Position numbers and translations under genes: made by a program. From a candidate division KSB1 bacterium (GTDB lineage: Bacteria; Zhuqueibacterota; Zhuqueibacteria; Residuimicrobiales; Krinioviventaceae): a DNA stretch of 64,000 nucleotides. The notes below the pieces were generated by a model that saw nothing but the letters and a program-made list of their open reading frames with translations, had not been told where the DNA came from and made no database searches. This document shows positions 55,831 to 64,000 of the stretch, piece after piece. Position 1 is the first letter of the stretch. Each line of letters opens with the position of its first letter. The DNA lies in NCBI GenBank assembly GCA_034521575.1, contig JAXHMJ010000002.1, positions 404,706 to 468,705 of the forward strand, written 5' to 3'.

Positions 55831-56559
55831 CTGGTGAGCAAGGTGGCGTCCGAGGTGGTGATCCGGGAAGCGAAAACGCGACTGTGCGATGTGCCGGACG
55901 GCACGGAAGCGCGCTTTCTGGCGCCCCTGATTGTGAGTTATTTGCCGGACATCGGCAAGAAAACGCGTCAGGAGCTTTTGGACCTGAATCTGCGCCTGAT
56001 TTGCGATGTGGCCGCCATTCAGGCGGAGCAGCTGCAGATGGTATTCGGACGCCGGGGACTGCTGCTGCATCAGCGGGCGCACGGCATTGATCCCAGGCCG
56101 GTGCAGCCGCCCAAACGGGCGTTGCGCGTGGTGGAACCTCTGATTCTGGAAACCGATTGCAATCACCGCGGCGTGCTGCTGTCGCATTTGCACGCCATGC
56201 TGGCGCGCGCCGTGCAGCGGCTGCGCCGCATGCGGCGTCTGACCGGCTGTCTGGTGATCGAGGTGCAGTATTCCGATTACAAAACCAACCGCGCCCGGCA
56301 GCGTTTTCGGGCCATGGACACCGAACCGGAACTGGCGCCGGCGCTGCGCGATCTGTTTCCGCGCGCCGTCACCCGGCGCGTGCGCGTGCGCAAGATGACT
56401 CTGACGCTGGAACACCTGAGCAAACCGCCGCAGCAGCTGTCCCTGTTCGAACCGCCCGGCGACCCGCGTATCCGCAGCATCAGTACGGCTGTGGACCGCA
56501 TCCGCGACCGGTTCGGCGATGACGTCATCCGGTTTGGATACGGCGAGCGGGCGGCGTGA
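55803..56559 (+). pseudogene. ImuB-like gene, 5'-truncated duplicate
   Basis: From GGCGGCGGCC on, the sequence repeats 50521-51277 with a constant offset of 5,282 bp and only isolated base changes (for example GAAACG to GAAGCG near 55867). It encodes the C-terminal 250 residues of the ImuB-like protein (helix-hairpin-helix, little finger and PQQLSLF clamp motif) but no palm N-terminus, and has no start signals of its own. Confidence 0.9.
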
Positions 56560-56607
56560 GGTGGAAGGATATAAAAATGCTTTTAGGCAGAAAGCGAGAA
56601 AGATAGA

Positions 56608-57202
56608 ATGGTCTCAGATATTCTAAAGACTCTTGAACTACTTGTGGCGGTGTTAAGGGAGGGCTTGTCTAAGAAGAGGGAGTCAATCTCCAAGCAATTA
56701 GTCGCTCTTTTTAAAATGATAAAAAAAATTGTAACCAAGGCTTATAAAATTCGGGAATCTTTGGAAGTTGGAAAGTACTCACTTCCAAATCGATCAGAGT
56801 ATAGCAAAAGGATTAACTGGGCTTCTGATATACGGTTCAAATTTATTTTTCAATCCTTGCTATGCTGAGGACAATGCTCAGTCAAATAAGAATATGCCCC
56901 CAAAAGACAAAAAGAGCTATATGAGTCAATTGTGGGGTATGATGAGAGAGGGTACACGTATAAAATTCTCACATAAATATAAAGGAAAAAACCATGACAT
57001 AGAGATAAAGAGAACCCCTGAAGGCGGACATATAGATATATCAGATAAAAAGAAAGGGATGCATTATGTTGATGAGGGTTGCAATGGAAGAATAGATCCT
57101 TATGAGCTGATAACATTCAGATCAATAGATAGAAAAAACATAGTTTTAATAAATGGTATATATCATATGAGCAAATTCTTGGATAAACAAGAATTTAATT
57201 AA
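56608..57202 (+). pseudogene. Unknown ImuB-linked protein, copy B (frameshifted, diverged C-terminus)
   Basis: Same start and order as copy A at 51326. One extra G near 56796 (GATCAGAGTATAG against GATCAAGTATAG) breaks the frame after SLPNRS. The second frame restores AKGLTGLLIYGSNLFFNPCY. Up to about 56972 the copies are nearly identical; after that they remain homologous but differ strongly (YKGKNHDIEIKRTPEGGHID against HNGKDHDIKIEKSPEGGHIE) and the end is shorter. The abrupt change from near-identity to divergence marks a recombination boundary. Confidence 0.65.
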
Positions 57203-57302
57203 CAAAATTTTAGATGAACTGAAAAGTAGTTATCTATAAACTCTAAAACCCAATGTACGCCAAGAAGCAAAGGTCGCAGAAAAGGACAAGATTTAATCAA
57301 AT

Positions 57303-58615
57303 TCAGTAACGTCCGGTTAGGTTTTTGCACGTAAGTAATTTCGTCGATTTTTTCTATGAGATTTTCTACGATTTTTCTTGTCGGAATCTCGCACTTCATT
57401 TTGAATTTGAATACGGAGTTCTCGCACTCTTTCGATGTTAACTTTTTCGTTATAATTTTCATGACAATAGATTGCCAGCAGCAAATATGTAATGAGGCCG
57501 CCGAGAATTTGAACCATAAGTCCGTACTGACTTCGAGCTATGAGATGATAGACTTTGAGATGGCGTTTCCACCAAGCGAAGAAATTTTCAATTTCCCAAC
57601 GAAGTTTGTATGCCTGAGCAACATCTTCTGCAGAGAGGTCATAACGATTTGTCGCGATCCAGTATTTTACATTGCCGATTTTATAACCGACAAGTCGTAT
57701 CGACTTTTTTGTTTGATTGGTGCCCGGCGTCCCCAATAAAACTATAGCATCATAAAAAACAATGCTTTCTGGTTTTTATGTCATGTGCATAAAGACATTT
57801 TTTTTTCGTCGATGCTTTGATGCGGCAGAAAAATTGACGACCGTCCTCCTGCCATTGGTCAAAGCGTTTATGGCATTGATAGCCCCGATCAAGAACGCCG
57901 GACTGGTCAGAAGAGAGTATTTGATCGACAAATGGTCGTTCACCGGCTAAACCGCCTGTGAGATATAGTTTTTTTGGAATGGACCGATTAATATCAAAAC
58001 CGAGATGAACTTTTGCCTTTTTAGAGCCGTTTCTATAATCAGCCCAAGTCATTGAAAGAACAGCATCAATCAAAGAACCGTCGATGGCAACAAGCTCCCC
58101 AAATGTTCAAATTGCTTTGGGATAGTGGTCGCAGCTTTGGCTTGAAGTTCATTAAAAACAACAGCTAGTTGTTCGAGGCCGCGATTGTTGATAGCCTCAA
58201 AAAAGCTACTTTTTTTGATTCCATCTTTCGGGGCAATATGCTCCCGAGCAAATGTATCTTCTTGAAGAACCTGGACAAGATGAGTCCCTGATTCATGCTC
58301 TTCAAGATGATAAAACACGAGGGCATTAAGTTGATCTTCAAATGTCATTTGCAGAGGTCGATCTCCTCGTGAAACTAATGGTGGTACCTTGGACAAGATA
58401 GCCTTGATCGGTTCCATTAGTCTTTTGAATGTTTTAGATTTTTGTCGAGGCTTAAACTTTTTGAATTTACGTCGCATTTCCATAACACCTTATATTTATT
58501 AATGTTATGAAAGTCGACTTCAAAATTTTTGACGTAATGTCAAGTGTTTTTCTGTGTTATGTCATATTTTTTTGTATAATCTGAGCGTTGCAATTACCTA
58601 ACCGGACGTTACTGA
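57303..58615 (-). mobile_element. IS4-like insertion sequence
   Basis: 1,313 bp bounded by 20-bp perfect terminal inverted repeats TCAGTAACGTCCGGTTAGGT (57303-57322 and, inverted, 58596-58615). The interior encodes a minus-strand DDE transposase in three pieces. I could not define a clear target duplication. Confidence 0.85.
57317..58483 (-). pseudogene. IS4-family transposase in three frames
   Basis: Minus strand: N-terminal piece 58483-58070 (RRKFKKFKPRQKSKTFKRLM, MTFEDQLNALVFYHLEEHES), middle piece 58073-57750 (IDAVLSMTWADYRNGSKKAK, VHLGFDINRSIPKKLYLTGG) with catalytic Asp candidates, C-terminal piece 57736-57317 (RLVGYKIGNVKYWIATNRYD, YKLRWEIENFFAWWKRHLKV, the Y-R-x-R-W-x-I-E-x-F-F signature of IS4 Y-(2)-R-(3)-E-(6)-K). 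The pieces join by one-base shifts, so the element is dead or the sequence has indels. Confidence 0.8.
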
Positions 58616-58639
58616 TAATGTTCGGGAAATATTTAAAAC

Positions 58640-58735
58640 TAAAGTGGCAGGTTTCAATCGGAATAGGTGGCAGGTTTCAGCCGGAATGACCGGCAGTTTT
58701 CAGCGGAATGGGTGGCAGGTTTGCTCCGGAATACC
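58640..58735. repeat. Four degenerate 22-25 bp direct repeats
   Basis: GGTGGCAGGTTTCAATCGGAAT, GGTGGCAGGTTTCAGCCGGAAT, a weaker ACCGGCAGTTTTCAGCGGAAT, and GGTGGCAGGTTTGCTCCGGAAT follow head to tail. Multiple repeats of this kind occur at the ends of IS21-like elements; no istA/istB is present, so this may be a leftover end. It forms the artificial C-terminus of the next gene. Confidence 0.6.
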
Positions 58736-59919
58736 CAATTGGCGCAATCGCAATAGAGAAGTATGAAATACCATGAATAGGAAATTGCTAAAATCAAACC
58801 AATAATCGGGCCTCCATATGCTAATACTAAAAATAAATTCCTTTTTAACTTTTCCTTTGGAAAAGACAAAAGTAAAAATGTGGTCGGATCAAAAGAACCC
58901 GGTGCTTTTCTTAGTATTGCATCACCACTTGCAATTTTTATCAATATTTCTTTATATGTTAGACCATGACTTGTAAACTCTGGAATATTTGATGTTTTGT
59001 ATTCCAAAGAATACATCTCTCCAAAATTAGAATTTACCAGATAGTTTATTTTATTTTCAATATCTCTAATATTTTTAGTTTTATCAACTAAATCTGTATT
59101 ATATCTTGTTTCTGTCTCTTGATCATGCAATTTATTATCTTGTTTGTTGGTATCCGAAGATTTAAGATGCATCAAGTCAAATCCACAATTGGGGCACTTT
59201 ATTTTATCAAAATCTTGATAGGAATGGCAATAGGGGCATATTTTTAACTTGACGCTATCGTTGTCTGTAGTCATATTTTTCTTTTTCTTTTTTTTAACGT
59301 TTTGTTTTTTCTTACTTTTTGTGGATTTTGACATTTTATTCGCTGCAAGTAATATCAATCCAATTAATAACAAAATAATTGTTACATATTGCTGGATTGA
59401 TAGGGCATAGATAATAATAATTAGTCCGACTACTATTAATAAATCGTCCAAAAAATTAATAATGTTTTCTTTTTTAGATTTTACCACTAAATATGCTTTT
59501 TGCATGGAAAGGTATATTTTTAACTTGGTAGAAAACAAAAGTAAAAGACTTGAAAGAAAATAAACTGATCCACAAAATACTAGAATAATGCTTGTTACTT
59601 TAATAGACGAGTTATTTGTTATTTCTATACCATCATAAAAAACAGTATTGGTGATAAATATTGAAAAAGCATTATAATAGGAGATCAAAAAGCCATAAAT
59701 CCCAGCAATAATCATCAAATATTTCGCCCAAGAGTAACCACGGTCTATAAAAAGAAACCATGCTGATAAAAGTATTTCAGAAATTGCCAGAGAGTATAAA
59801 TAATTATTGTCAATATAGATAACGGGAATTAACCTAAAAGCTATCAAAGCTAATGCATTTAGAATAAACAAAAATATCAAAAAATTCTGACCACTAACAA
59901 TGAGATTTTTATGAGGCAT
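58654..59919 (-). CDS. Membrane protein with zinc ribbon, C-terminus replaced
   Basis: 421 residues. Seven or so membrane helices (FLIFLFILNALALIAFRLIP, YSLAISEILLSAWFLF, LMIIAGIYGFLISYY, SIILVFCGSVYFLSSLLLLF, LLIVVGLIIIIYALSI, TIILLLIGLILLAA), a Lys-rich stretch, a zinc ribbon (ICPYCHSYQDFDKIKCPNCG) and a soluble part with another helix pair. The last about 25 residues (WVFRSKPATHSAENCRSFRL) are encoded by the short repeat array, so the true end is lost. AT-rich, lone gene between two IS elements; no family recognised. Confidence 0.6.
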   Translation of the reverse strand: MPHKNLIVSGQNFLIFLFILNALALIAFRLIPVIYIDNNYLYSLAISEILLSAWFLFIDRGYSWAKYLMIIAGIYGFLISYYNAFSIFITNTVFYDGIEITNNSSIKVTSIILVFCGSVYFLSSLLLLFSTKLKIYLSMQKAYLVVKSKKENIINFLDDLLIVVGLIIIIYALSIQQYVTIILLLIGLILLAANKMSKSTKSKKKQNVKKKKKKNMTTDNDSVKLKICPYCHSYQDFDKIKCPNCGFDLMHLKSSDTNKQDNKLHDQETETRYNTDLVDKTKNIRDIENKINYLVNSNFGEMYSLEYKTSNIPEFTSHGLTYKEILIKIASGDAILRKAPGSFDPTTFLLLSFPKEKLKRNLFLVLAYGGPIIGLILAISYSWYFILLYCDCANWVFRSKPATHSAENCRSFRLKPATYSD

Positions 59920-60000
59920 AATTCACAAGATTTTTAAAATTTATTAGTACCAAATTTTATAATCTGGTATATAATATTTATGTATACATACTTATTAATA

Positions 60001-61717
60001 CCTAAACTGAGCGATTCTTCGAAAAATAAAAAACCTTTTGGGATTATAATGGATTGTTATTATTTTAATTAAGACAAAATCAACTAAAATCAATCCACGC
60101 ACCCAAAAGGTGACAATAATATGAAGAAAAAAACCAATTCAAAGCAAGTAAAAATTTCAAAAATCGAGGTCACAACTGAAAAAATGAGCGGGCGCGGCGG
60201 CCTGTTTTTCTTTATCAAATATGTCGAAAACATTGGTTTTTTCAAGCTTTTCGAACAATGTCTTGGTTCTCTAAAAGGTTCGGCCAAGGGCATTAGTTGC
60301 TTTCAGTTTATTAAACAAGTTGTGGGCTGGTTCATTGATGGCACCGACCGTTCCATGTTAGGCTTTGATCGACGTAAAAACGACGACGCTTATGCCGCGC
60401 TCCTAGAGAATGAGCCTTGGCACATGGCGACATCGCATCAGATAAAGAGAATGTTTCGCCGACTTGGTTTTGTCGGACAATGGCTCTTTCGTTCTATTTT
60501 GCTCAAGCTTTTTATCTGGCGCCTTCATGTTGAAAAGCCCAAAGTGATCATATTATTCGCTGATACGGTGGTCTTTGACAATGACGATGCCCAAAAACGT
60601 CAAGGCGTTAAGCCAACTTATAAGAAGAAAAGGGCTTTCAGCCGCTGCAAATCAGCTGGGGGCCTTATGTGGTGGATGCATTGTTCCGTCCTGGCAATGT
60701 GCACTGCAATCATGGGACAGATTTGAGAAAAGCTGTTGGACGTTTGGTCAAAGCGATTCGAACCCATTATGCTGATGTGCCAATCATACTGCTTAAAGAC
60801 AGCGGTTTTTTAGATGATAAGAATTTCAGATTTTTTGAAGAACGCCTCGGCATTCATTATGCGTGCAGCGGAAAGCTCTATAAGGGTATTAAACAATATG
60901 TTAAAGAAGTTCCTGTTGATCGATTTCACTTGTATCAAATGTCGTGGTCGTTTGTTGAATTTGGTAACCGGCTTGACACGTGGTCTACATTTCGGCGATG
61001 CATTTTCACATCACAAGAAACCGAAGATAATGGCCAGATGACCTTTGATTTTGCTCGACCGGACAATGTGATTTATACAAACATTGGCCAGAATAAAGAA
61101 TGTGATGAAAAGCTGGTGCAGGCAGTTGGCGATGACTATTTAAAGGCGGAAAAGATCATTGAATTGGATCATAGTCGCGGCAAGGGTGAACTTGTTCATC
61201 GTTCACAAAAGGATTTTGTCGTATGCGAGCAGCTTCCCTTTAAAGGCTTTGGAATGAACAGAGCCTTTTATTACATTTTTTTGATGAGTCATTTTCTATA
61301 CGAAGCTTTCAAGCGTGATATGACCCAGGATGTGTTACCGGTTACGAGCTATCCCAGCACTTTTCGCCGGACTGTAATTGATTTTGCTGTCAAGATAATA
61401 TCGACGAGTCAACAGGTAATCTCTGAAAGTCACCCAAGCTACTTATGATGCATTAAAAATTCCACTTTTATGGCAGGCGATTCGCGAACAAAAACCAGCT
61501 TTCATGACATAGAGCAAAATGTTTCCAGAAAATTTTATTTCACAGGATTGATACGCCCTAATGTTAGTTTTTTCATGTTTTTAGGCATAGTTCATTTTAA
61601 AAACAGGTAAAAAGACTTTTGTAACATGAAAACAGAATAGAATTTACACAAATAGACATGACTGGCTCCCTTTTGAGCCAGTTTATTTTGTTCTGTTTTA
61701 AAATCGCTCAATTTAGG
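60001..61717 (+). mobile_element. IS1380-like insertion sequence, copy 2
   Basis: 1,717 bp, almost identical to 20503-22217, with the same terminal inverted repeats. The target duplication is TAATA (59996-60000 and 61718-61722). Differences from copy 1 include ATAAAGAGAATG for ATAAAGATAATG near 60445, AATAAAGAA for AATGAAGAA near 61095, one extra C near 61424 and one extra A near 61650. Confidence 0.92.
60121..61512 (+). pseudogene. IS1380-like transposase, copy 2 (two frameshifts)
   Basis: Carries the same missing A as copy 1 (at about 60630), so the N-terminal frame ends at 60726 and the main frame continues from there. A second shift, one extra base in AATCTCTGAAAG near 61424, ends the main frame at 61448. 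Copy 1 reads through this point to the equivalent of 61512 (VTQATYDALKIPLLWQAIRE). As read, this copy could not make the C-terminus even if the first shift were bypassed. Confidence 0.85.
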
Positions 61718-61768
61718 TAATAATAAAGAGATTATTATAAAATCATAAACATTGTTCATGAAAAAAAA

Positions 61769-62020
61769 CTATTTCGTCTGTACACTCTGTTCATACACAT
61801 ATTCAGGATCCAGTTCCACACCGTTATCCCATTCTATGGCATCAAAAGACATGTGAACGGTTACAAAGAGATTTTTATCCTTTAATTTTATGAATTTCCC
61901 CTTTTGCAAATCGGGTAAAACGTTGAAAACCTTTTTCTCTCCATTTTCAAAGGTTAACAGTATTTCATATTCCTTTAGATATCTTGCAGATTGAATACCG
62001 ATATACAGTTGTATCTCCAG
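61769..62020 (-). pseudogene. DUF2442-domain protein, copy 1
   Basis: The minus-strand frame from 62020 to TAG (61769-61771) reads IGIQSARYLKEYEILLTFEN, GEKKVFNVLPDLQKGKFIKL and FDAIEWDNGVELDPEYVYEQ, the DUF2442 pattern (D-x-I-x-W-x-N-G-x-D-L-x-P-E). No ATG, GTG or TTG stands at the right place; the codon after the upstream stop is CTG, so the start is lost or unusual. DUF2442 genes often pair with DUF4160 genes in TA-like modules, as here. Confidence 0.6.
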
Positions 62021-62283
62021 TCATCTCAATGGATCAATTTGAAATTGTGTTTCTCCGTTTTGGGCTAAATTCCAATTTGCAAGCAGTTCATCTTTATGGA
62101 GTTCAGCCCAGGCTTCGACCAATTTTCGTTTATTTAAAGGAAATTCTCCTTCCAGTCATTCACCTTGATTAATATCAAATGTTGATACTCCTGATAGTAG
62201 GCATGAAAATGTGGCGGATTGTGTTCAATTTTTCCGGTATACAATCTGATAATTATGCCGTAAAACATACTAATCGTGGGCAT
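62021..62283 (-). pseudogene. DUF4160-domain protein, broken
   Basis: Minus-strand ATG at 62283: MPTISMFYGIIIRLYTGKIE, HNPPHFHAYYQEY, the DUF4160 start with the HNPPHFH motif. The frame is lost near 62190, an in-frame TGA follows, and the C-terminal part EFPLNKRKLVEAWAELHKDE, LLANWNLAQNGE is read in another frame to 62021. It directly precedes the DUF2442 remnant, the usual order for this pair. Confidence 0.7.
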
Positions 62284-62349
62284 AGAGAATCGCTCAACAA
62301 TTAATTACAAGATTTAGTTTTAGAATAAAAATTAATTTTCTGAATAAAA

Positions 62350-63014
62350 TCAAGTATAAAAGCCATCATCCTGCCAGTTCAACGGATTGTTTCTAATGTA
62401 ATCCGAAATTCTTTCAAAAGCCTGATCATTGCGAATAATGTGATCATAAAACCGCGACTGCCAGGTGAAATCAAATCCCAGACGATGAGCATGCCGGGTG
62501 ACCGCGGATTTATATGACCGTATGAGGGTGGAAACAGATCCCGATTTGGGTGAAATATCCGACATGAATTTGTTTTTGTCCGGGGGTGGGGTGGATGGAT
62601 GGCCGGTTGATATATTACCTATGGGCGCGTTCCCCGTAGGCGCGTTCCCCGTAGGCGCGTTGCATGCAACGCGCCTACGGGGAACGGGATTACCACCATG
62701 GTCCGGATGTTTGCCGGCCTTATTGCAATTAACCCCATTCACATCATTCAATATCAAAATCCCATGTACATGATTGGGCATGACCACAAATGCACCCAGA
62801 TCCACGCATGGTTTGCATGATTTTTAATCTCATACCACAAAATATCGGCAATCACACCGATTTTGGACAATTGCATGGACTGGTTTACAACCGTACCGAA
62901 ATAGTGTTCTCTGTTATGTGTACAGATGGTGATAAAATAGGCAGCATTCCATCGGTAATCCCAGTTTTTCAATCGGAGTGAACCGGAACGATGTCCGGTT
63001 TTGTGAGTTTTCAT
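62350..63014 (-). pseudogene. REP-associated tyrosine transposase (TnpA_REP/RAYT), one frameshift
   Basis: Minus strand: 63014-62754 reads SLRLKNWDYRWNAAYFITIC, THNREHYFG and ILWYEIKNHA. A one-base shift near 62795 leads to VVMPNHVHGILIL (HUH motif as HVH), then, after a repeat-encoded linker, SVSTLIRSYKSAVTRHAHRL and the RAYT tail FTWQSRFYDHIIRNDQAFER, ISDYIRNNPLNW. The Y1 tyrosine is likely in RSYKSAV or SRFYDH. The linker RRRVACNAPTGNAPTGNAPI comes from a palindromic repeat in the gene. RAYTs act on REP palindromes by single-strand cleavage and are usually single-copy. Confidence 0.85.
62643..62686. repeat. 44-bp perfect palindrome inside the RAYT gene
   Basis: Each 22-bp half is CGTTCCCCGTAGGCGCGTTG plus CA; the halves meet at TGCATGCA with no loop. 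Two further copies of the half-unit GGCGCGTTCCCCGTA precede it (62624-62655). In the gene it encodes the N-A-P-T-G repeat linker. Confidence 0.92.
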
Positions 63015-63157
63015 TTTTTAAATTCCCCTTGTTTGTTGTCCCCAAAACCCCGGGAATCAATTGATAAACGTGATTAAACTGAAAAATAAAAAATAGCTCT
63101 GGTAAATGGCTGAATTTTCAGATTTAAATAATGTATCGAAAAAGCTGTATGAAAAAA

Positions 63158-63427
63158 CTAATACCGGTTCGCTGCAGGATTCACCGGCACACTCTGTTCA
63201 TACACATATTCAGGATGTAGTTCCACACCGTTATCCCATTCTATGGCATCAAAAGACATGTGAACGGTTACAAAGAGATTTTTATCCTTTAATTTTATGA
63301 ATTTCCCCTTTTGCAAATCGGGTCAAACGTTGAAAACCTTTTTCTCTCCATTTTCAAAGGTTAACAGTATTTCATATTCCTTTAGATATCTTACAGATTG
63401 AATACCGATATACAGTTGTATCTCCAG
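63158..63427 (-). pseudogene. DUF2442-domain protein, copy 2 (fused end)
   Basis: A second copy of the 61.8-kb DUF2442 sequence, about 240 bp with a handful of changes. At its 3' end the normal QTK-stop is replaced by PVNPAANRY before TAG (63158-63160). Upstream the DUF4160 partner is absent. The two copies flank the RAYT gene as direct repeats. Confidence 0.55.
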
Positions 63428-63717
63428 TCATGCCAATGCAACATTAATCAATTATCTAAACAAAATCAAGAAGAAAAAGTATCGGCCTGCCTGGTTACTT
63501 GTGAATCGTGGACAAGTTGCAAAGAAGGTTTCTGAAATAAAGCTATAATTTGTATAAAATTAATTTATTATAATACGGTAAGACAGTACGTACTACAGTA
63601 TGTACTGTTATTATAAAACGATAATGGCATCAATATAAACCGATAGAGATGAGGCTACAGCCGGTGCGGCAAAACGGATTTCCCCCCAAAGTGAAAATTA
63701 CCTCGATACAGCCTGCC
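63428..63717. other. Intergenic region with operator-like dyad
   Basis: No supported gene, though a short frame ending at 63549 (YRPAWLLVNRGQVAKKVSEI) could be the tail of a lost gene. ACAGTACGTACT (63583-63594) and AGTATGTACTGT (63597-63608) form a dyad with 11 of 12 matches and a 2-bp gap, a typical size for a dimeric regulator. AT-rich sequence lies just before it. Confidence 0.4.
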
Positions 63718-64000
63718 TCAATCTTCTCCCTGCAATATGGACAGCACCTGTTCCGGGCTGTCGGCTTTTGCCAGTTCATCGCAAAGCGACTGGTACTGCG
63801 ACAGTCTGGCGATTTCGGATAAAAGTGCGATATGGGCTCCGGATGAAGCGGGCGGCGCGATGACGAGAAAAATCAATTTGGAAGGCGTGTTGTCCATTGA
63901 CCCGAAATCAATGCCGTCCGGCGCGATGCCGATCGCTGCCGTGAGTTTTTCGGCCGCGCCTGTTTTGGCGTGTGGCACGGCAATACCTTTTTCCAGCCCG
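63718..64000 (-). CDS. PTS fructose/mannitol-type EIIA domain protein (5' partial)
   Basis: The minus-strand frame is open through the right edge: GLEKGIAVPHAKT contains the phospho-accepting His (V-P-H-A/T), followed by IDFGSMDNTPSKLIFLVIAP and HIALLSEIARLSQYQSLCDE, the PTS_EIIA_2 fold. The full protein may be a free EIIA, a PtsN-like regulator or the end of a transporter or antiporter fusion; the start is outside the window. Confidence 0.85.
   Translation of the reverse strand, partial: GLEKGIAVPHAKTGAAEKLTAAIGIAPDGIDFGSMDNTPSKLIFLVIAPPASSGAHIALLSEIARLSQYQSLCDELAKADSPEQVLSILQGED

Noticed and set aside
63106-63300. 64-codon plus-strand frame
   Set aside because: It runs antisense through the DUF2442 copy, which has clear family sequence on the minus strand.

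Overview
The window looks like a chromosomal contig from a Gram-negative, diderm bacterium of the FCB superphylum, most likely a KSB1- or Calditrichota-like lineage. This rests on protein style, not on a marker gene: a PorV-type outer-membrane protein, a lamin-tail protein with a FlgD-like C-terminal sorting domain, BamD, Lnt, a Gram-negative pilus secretin, a COX24-like micro-gene behind HU, and palindromic intergenic repeats of the type CCCGTAGGGAC. Base composition is intermediate in the housekeeping part and strongly AT-rich between about 51.3 and 63.6 kb.

Layout. (1) 1-9.2 kb: a type IV pilus / type II secretion-like locus: a PilO/PilP-like protein, a secretin, a large Ig-repeat lipoprotein, two pilin-like minor proteins, and two tandem paralogues joining a PilX-like N-terminus to a polymer-forming (bactofilin-like) domain. 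(2) 9.7-12 kb: a small unknown protein, a GNAT acetyltransferase and a frameshifted lamin-tail/FlgD-type secreted protein. (3) 12.1-16.4 kb: about 4 kb without credible genes, a satellite of 457-611 bp units each carrying a variable number of 19-20 bp hairpin repeats. (4) 16.4-24.7 kb: butyrate kinase and a DUF1189-like membrane protein, a GH97 glycosidase, an IS1380-like insertion in an unknown ORF, a scramblase-like protein, tRNA-Val(CAC) and a GT4 glycosyltransferase. (5) 24.7-50 kb: a dense housekeeping run, all on the plus strand: sppA, HU, COX24-like, xseA, xseB, dxs, nadK, mutS, PorV-like, yicC, gmk, rpoZ, coaBC, type-4 UDG, dnaB, rsh, HU/IHF, ruvX, lnt, two envelope proteins, bamD, nadD, prs, a GHMP kinase and an AI-2E-type permease. 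(6) 50-64 kb: an accessory region: a catalytically dead ImuB-like Y-family protein with a LexA-like dyad, an unknown secreted-looking gene, a partial duplication of that pair joined to a truncated PQQ-propeller gene, at least three decayed or minimal toxin-antitoxin modules, three kinds of insertion sequence, a REP-associated transposase with a 44-bp perfect palindrome inside its reading frame, DUF4160/DUF2442 remnants, and the edge of a PTS EIIA gene.

A feature of the whole window is the number of single-base frameshifts, many in genes that should be essential (dxs, nadK, coaBC, rsh) as well as mutS. I joined these reading frames by family homology. Most fit one extra base and a few fit one missing A. 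Residual sequencing indels are the simplest explanation, so pseudogene calls in this contig need caution. The clearest candidates for something undescribed are the nested hairpin satellite (12-16 kb) and the duplicated ImuB-like / unknown-protein cassette (50-57 kb).
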